Shown here: positions 61,009 to 64,000 of the stretch, piece by piece
How the letters are laid out: every line of letters begins with the position of its first letter
Numbering within the stretch: position 1 is the first letter of the stretch
Assembly (NCBI RefSeq): GCF_000251105.1
Contig: NC_017034.1
Span: 992,001 to 1,056,000 of the forward strand
DNA length: 64,000 nucleotides
Direction of reading: 5' to 3'
Source: Methanocella conradii HZ254
GTDB taxonomy: Archaea; Halobacteriota; Methanocellia; Methanocellales; Methanocellaceae
Program-made: the position numbers and the translations under genes
Notes under the pieces: model-generated
Databases searched by the model: none
What the model was told of the DNA's origin: nothing
Seen by the model: only the letters and a program-made list of their open reading frames with translations

Positions 61009-61371
61009 ATGGCACGAAAGGTGGACGTAAAACTATTCGGATACTATCCCGAGGCTAGCTGTGACGAGTGCTCTAATTTTTGTATGTGTGGAGGGCAGGC
61101 CCATCGGGGTGATGATGGCACCGTTAAGGCGTTGCTGGATACGTATGGTGAGCGCATCCAGGTGTCGCTTATCAACGTGTTTTCGAGCGAGATGAATGGC
61201 TACCCCGATGTGGTGGAGCGTATCAAGAAGAATGGGTTACGTGTGCCTATCGTGATGGTTAATGGCGAAGTAAAGCTTATGGGTAGTGAGGCTACCCTTG
61301 ATGCCATTAAGCCTGTCATTGAAAGCCAGCTTAGCAAAGGGCCGCTCTCTTTTTTAGTTAGGCACCCCTAA
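61009..61371 (+). CDS. Thioredoxin-fold protein with N-terminal Cys cluster
   Basis: 120 residues. LFGYYPEASCDECSNFCMCG places four cysteines in 10 residues (about Cys18, 21, 25, 27) where a thioredoxin-like fold normally has CxxC. GLRVPIVMVNGEVKLMGSEA is the cis-Pro region. It resembles small thioredoxin-like proteins of methanogens such as DUF1462-like types, but with extra cysteines that could bind metal. Role unknown; probably redox or metal handling. Confidence 0.7.
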   Translation: MARKVDVKLFGYYPEASCDECSNFCMCGGQAHRGDDGTVKALLDTYGERIQVSLINVFSSEMNGYPDVVERIKKNGLRVPIVMVNGEVKLMGSEATLDAIKPVIESQLSKGPLSFLVRHP

Positions 61372-61417
61372 GCTTCCCACAAAGGGTAAATACTATTACG
61401 AGAATATCGCTCACCCG

Positions 61418-62410
61418 ATGGACGCGACCAGGAGACTCGATGAAATGGGCTACATTGCCTCGAGGAGAAAGACGCCGGGAGGCAGGTGTAAGCCACATTT
61501 CTCGCTTACTTTTAAGTCGTGCGGAAAGGATGTCACCTTCGGCATCGACACGACGAGGCTCTCCAGAAGCGATGACCAGTATTTTTTGATAACGCACGCC
61601 CACACCGACCACTACGGTAAATCGGCCATGCTATCCAAAAAAGCGCTCGCTTCTGACAAGACCGCGCTCGCCCTGGAGCTCAGGCACGATCAGCGCTTCG
61701 AAGGGATACGGTTTAGCGTGGGGGACACAATAGACCTGGACGGGGTTAAGGTAAAGACCTATCACACTTACCATTCGATTGGCTCTACGGCTTTTTACTG
61801 GGAGAACGATTTAGGCGTCAGGACGCTGGTGACTGGTGACATAAAAGACTATAAGGACCTGCCCAGGTGCGATCTTTTGATCATGGAGGCGACCTATGGC
61901 GATCCATATGATGAGGGGTGCGTCTTCGAGGACGACTATGACTCGTTCGGCGCTGCGCTGGGCGAGGCCAGGGTCGGCTTTGGCGCCTACTCTTTTGGAA
62001 AGGCCCAGCGCGCGGTTTCTCTTATAAGAAAGATGGGTGACGAGCGGCCCATCGAGATGGACAGGAGCGCCCTGATGCTGACCAGGCACCTCTTGGGCGA
62101 CGAGGCCGGCACGATTGGCAGGCTGGGCGAGTATGGCGGCAGCATATGTATTACTTCCCCGTGGAGCCTTGATAGGCTGCCGTATGGCATGAAAAAATAC
62201 GTCTTGACGGGCCAGCACTATTATGGCCTCCCGCGGATTTGCATCAGTGACCACATTGACTTTAACGGCCTCAGGGATATGGTATACAGGCTAGACCCTC
62301 AGCTCGTCATCGTGTACCATCCTGAGTCGGGCAACTCTGGCTGCTTCTCCTCGTTTTTAAACGAAAACGGCAAGGAAGCCTGTACACTGGCCGACCTTTT
62401 AAGTTTCTGA
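61418..62410 (+). CDS. MBL-fold exonuclease-like hydrolase
   Basis: 330 residues. The metal motif is ITHAHTDHYGK (His60, His62, Asp64, His65), with LVTGDIKDYKDLPRCDLLIM then EATYGDP, as in mRNA 3'-end/exonuclease-like MBL proteins. GAYSFGKAQRAVSLIRKMG resembles the beta-CASP SFAxGRAQ segment, and a final VIVYHPESG replaces the usual HG loop. Nuclease activity is inferred, not shown. It starts 46 nt after the thioredoxin-like gene. Confidence 0.8.
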   Translation: MDATRRLDEMGYIASRRKTPGGRCKPHFSLTFKSCGKDVTFGIDTTRLSRSDDQYFLITHAHTDHYGKSAMLSKKALASDKTALALELRHDQRFEGIRFSVGDTIDLDGVKVKTYHTYHSIGSTAFYWENDLGVRTLVTGDIKDYKDLPRCDLLIMEATYGDPYDEGCVFEDDYDSFGAALGEARVGFGAYSFGKAQRAVSLIRKMGDERPIEMDRSALMLTRHLLGDEAGTIGRLGEYGGSICITSPWSLDRLPYGMKKYVLTGQHYYGLPRICISDHIDFNGLRDMVYRLDPQLVIVYHPESGNSGCFSSFLNENGKEACTLADLLSF

Positions 62411-62426
62411 GTCTAAGAAGATACTT

Positions 62427-63029
62427 TTAAGGGCGGGGGCTGGATTCGCCGAGGACTATGCCCGTTGCTATGAGGTGCGCCACGCGCAAGGGCTCGGGTA
62501 CGCGGCTATGGGTGGTGCTTGAGCGCACGATATTCAAGGCGCTATCGGCGTCAAGGCCTTTATATTGCATATAGATGGGCTTACCCCTTTTAGCGGGCAC
62601 TTCGATGGCATTACCCGCCCTGGATATGACTTCAAAGCGATGCTCGGGCTCGCTCAAGTTTTTAAGGGCGCTCTTTATGCTGGCCATGTCCGGCGGCTTA
62701 CGCATGACGCTAATGACGGGTATGCCGGTGCTCTCATACAATGCCTCCATGTCAACCGCGTTGAAGCCGCCCATGGTTACTCCATTAAGCATGGCCACGC
62801 GTATCTGGCCGAAGTGCTTGCTGCTCCTTACCATGTCCACCAGCTTACCGGTCGCATCCAGGCCGTCTTTCTTGATATAGGTGCGCAGGACGCCCTCAAG
62901 CCACTCCCCGCCGCGCATGACGGCTCCAACGACGAGTATGTCCTCGCTGATAAGCGGGGAGTCGTCAATGCCCAGTATCCTTATCTCCTGCTTTATGTGC
63001 GTCCGACGCGCCCCCGTATTTCTTTCCAA
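62427..63029 (-). CDS. DUF99-family protein
   Basis: 200-residue protein of the archaeal DUF99 family, distantly related to endonuclease V: IRILGIDDSPLISEDILVVG, GQIRVAMLNGVTMGGFNAVD, GIPVISVMRKPPD and RVPEPLRVAHLIATGIVLGE. Whether it is a nuclease is not known. Start TTG 63029 lies inside the upstream gene, a 65-nt overlap in another frame; the conserved IRILGIDD itself falls within the overlap, so a substantial overlap is real. Confidence 0.85.
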   Translation of the reverse strand: MERNTGARRTHIKQEIRILGIDDSPLISEDILVVGAVMRGGEWLEGVLRTYIKKDGLDATGKLVDMVRSSKHFGQIRVAMLNGVTMGGFNAVDMEALYESTGIPVISVMRKPPDMASIKSALKNLSEPEHRFEVISRAGNAIEVPAKRGKPIYMQYKGLDADSALNIVRSSTTHSRVPEPLRVAHLIATGIVLGESSPRP

Positions 63030-63753
63030 GCCAGTAGAGGCCTATCAGCCCTATCGAGCCCATGGCGACGACATACGCTTCAACAGGGAAGTACATATAG
63101 GCCCCCATGTACCCCAGATAGTGGCTAAAAAGCGGCAACGAGCCATCGATAAGCGTTTTATACAACACTGCGATGCCCAGCCATTTCAGGTCGGCGAGCT
63201 TGACAGCGTATATGGCGAGCGCCGTGGCGAAGGCGTGGCCGAAGAGCATGAACAGGCGCTCGACTACTGGCAATGGCATGAATAAAGGCTCGAACTGCTC
63301 AATGCTTGACTGCGGAAGGAGCGATACCAGTGCGGGGGACATCAAAAGCGTGACAACTGTGAGAAGGCTTAATAAGCCGAGCACGATCGCCTCAATGCCG
63401 CCAAAGCCGATGCCCACGGCCACTGCGTCTTTAAAGCCCATCTCTTTTAGCTTCGAATACTTTACGCCAAGGTATGCTATGCCATTCTCGACTATTCCCG
63501 TCCTCAGGCCGAGGTATAGGCCGGCAGCGGCCACCGCGCCTTCAGCCGGCATAAAGGCATAAAGCCATGAGTAGAGCGGCCCCGATACCGTAAGGTCCAT
63601 GACAAGCTTAATGGCTATAGCGATCGCCCAGAACAGGGCGCCATAAGCATAATAGACCGCCTTCGGCCGTTTTTTAATGTGCCAATAGGCAACGGCCGCA
63701 ACGGCGACCAGGACCATCCCCAGCCCGGATGAAAGGTTTAAAACGCTTACCAT
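62965..63753 (-). CDS. YhfC-like intramembrane metalloprotease-family protein
   Basis: 262 residues, about seven helices. Conserved patches are GIGFGGIEAIVLGLL, LPVVERLFMLFGHAFATAL and AVLYKTLIDGSLPLF, matching the YhfC/DUF2324 group related to CPBP-type glutamic proteases. Glu and His within the helices could form the active site. The C-terminal tail overlaps the DUF99 start. Substrate unknown. Confidence 0.75.
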   Translation of the reverse strand: MVSVLNLSSGLGMVLVAVAAVAYWHIKKRPKAVYYAYGALFWAIAIAIKLVMDLTVSGPLYSWLYAFMPAEGAVAAAGLYLGLRTGIVENGIAYLGVKYSKLKEMGFKDAVAVGIGFGGIEAIVLGLLSLLTVVTLLMSPALVSLLPQSSIEQFEPLFMPLPVVERLFMLFGHAFATALAIYAVKLADLKWLGIAVLYKTLIDGSLPLFSHYLGYMGAYMYFPVEAYVVAMGSIGLIGLYWLGKKYGGASDAHKAGDKDTGH

Positions 63754-63781
63754 ACTCTTTCCTCTCGCTTAAAGCATTAAT

Positions 63782-63789
63782 CTATATAC
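63782..63789 (+). promoter_or_regulatory. TATA box of the universal stress protein gene
   Basis: CTATATAC about 23-30 nt before GTG 63812, consistent with a leaderless mRNA. Confidence 0.5.
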
Positions 63790-63811
63790 TATTTTAAGGA
63801 TACTATGATAT

Positions 63812-64000
63812 GTGTATAAGAATATCCTGATTCCAGTGGATGACCAGGAGCAGAGCTACGCGGCTATCCGCGTTGCGGGGATGATGGCAGCATGCGATAA
63901 GGCGAGAGTCACGCTATTCCACGTACGTAAGCCTCCCCAGGAGGTCGTGACCGACATTGTGACCGAGAACAAGCTGTTCGCGTTGCCGCTGAAGGAGCGC
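63812..64000 (+). CDS. Universal stress protein (UspA family), partial
   Basis: First 63 codons of a gene cut by the window edge. MYKNILIPVDDQEQSYAAIR then AGMMAACDKARVTLFHVRKP is the typical UspA N-terminal strand-helix-strand with the VDD nucleotide-contact aspartates. An earlier ATG (63806) is in another frame with an immediate stop, so GTG 63812 is the start. The ATP-binding GxxGxnG motif would lie beyond the window. Confidence 0.85.
   Translation, partial: MYKNILIPVDDQEQSYAAIRVAGMMAACDKARVTLFHVRKPPQEVVTDIVTENKLFALPLKER

Noticed and set aside
1..64000. tRNA or rRNA genes
   Set aside because: No intergenic stretch showed a cloverleaf-like pattern with GGTTC-type T-arms or a rRNA core by eye. 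Most gaps are under 300 nt and AT-rich; a tRNA search program would settle this.

Overview
This window looks like a chromosomal segment of a methanogenic archaeon of the Methanocella type. Methanogenesis genes are present: mch, the tetrahydromethanopterin gene mptA, a DmrX-like reductase, and the methanofuran genes mfnD and mfnF. So are archaeal information-processing genes (priS, Gins51, L44e, S27e, aIF2-alpha, Nop10, Hef, archaeal ValRS and GlyRS), the methanogen chromosomal protein MC1, and archaeal TATA boxes with GGTGAT-type ribosome binding sites. The genus is inferred from protein content; the species was not determined. No rRNA, tRNA, CRISPR array, transposase or phage gene was found.

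Layout. 1-9 kb: valS, a membrane protein, a PGF-CTERM surface protein, then the replication/translation block priS-gins51-rpl44e-rps27e-aif2a-nop10-PAC2, and surE. 9-18 kb: an MFS exporter, the methanofuran pair mfnD-mfnF, a three-gene type IV pilus/secretion motor cluster (ATPase, double-length platform protein, RecA-fold protein with an eroded P-loop) and a LysE exporter. 18-24 kb: zinc-finger protein, DUF362 protein, MBL hydrolase, a 0.58 kb palindromic array of tandem repeats, a MEDS histidine kinase followed by a frameshifted PadR gene, and an Lrp regulator. 24-29 kb: a same-strand run of SAH hydrolase, PfkB kinase, APH-type kinase, APS-kinase-like protein and IMPase/FBPase. 29-34 kb: DmrX-like reductase, pyruvoyl arginine decarboxylase, and a PUA/PAPS-reductase/ferredoxin fusion. 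34-43 kb: MC1, GlpA-like dehydrogenase, archaeosortase A, thiE-thiM, mptA and mch. 43-54 kb: DNA repair methyltransferase, DUF5591 protein, NAD biosynthesis (nadX/nadC, divergent), a phosphotransacetylase-family protein, form III RuBisCO, a MinD-like ATPase, TatC and a glycosyltransferase. 54-64 kb: GNAT, Hef, a dolichol-kinase-like protein, GlyRS, regulators, MBL hydrolase, DUF99 and YhfC-like proteins, and the start of a universal stress protein.

How the parts connect. Archaeosortase A (36605-37471) is the expected processing enzyme for the PGF-CTERM protein at 3156-4010. MfnD/MfnF, MptA, DmrX and Mch all serve the C1 carriers of methanogenesis. SAH hydrolase followed by a PfkB kinase would fit adenosine salvage after methyl transfer, with a conserved 11-bp motif in the Lrp/SAH hydrolase intergenic region as a candidate operator.

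The least expected structures are non-coding. Two intergenic elements (45.5 and 54.4 kb) share direct flanks but carry their GC-rich core in opposite orientations, and a palindromic tandem-repeat array lies at 20.7-21.3 kb.
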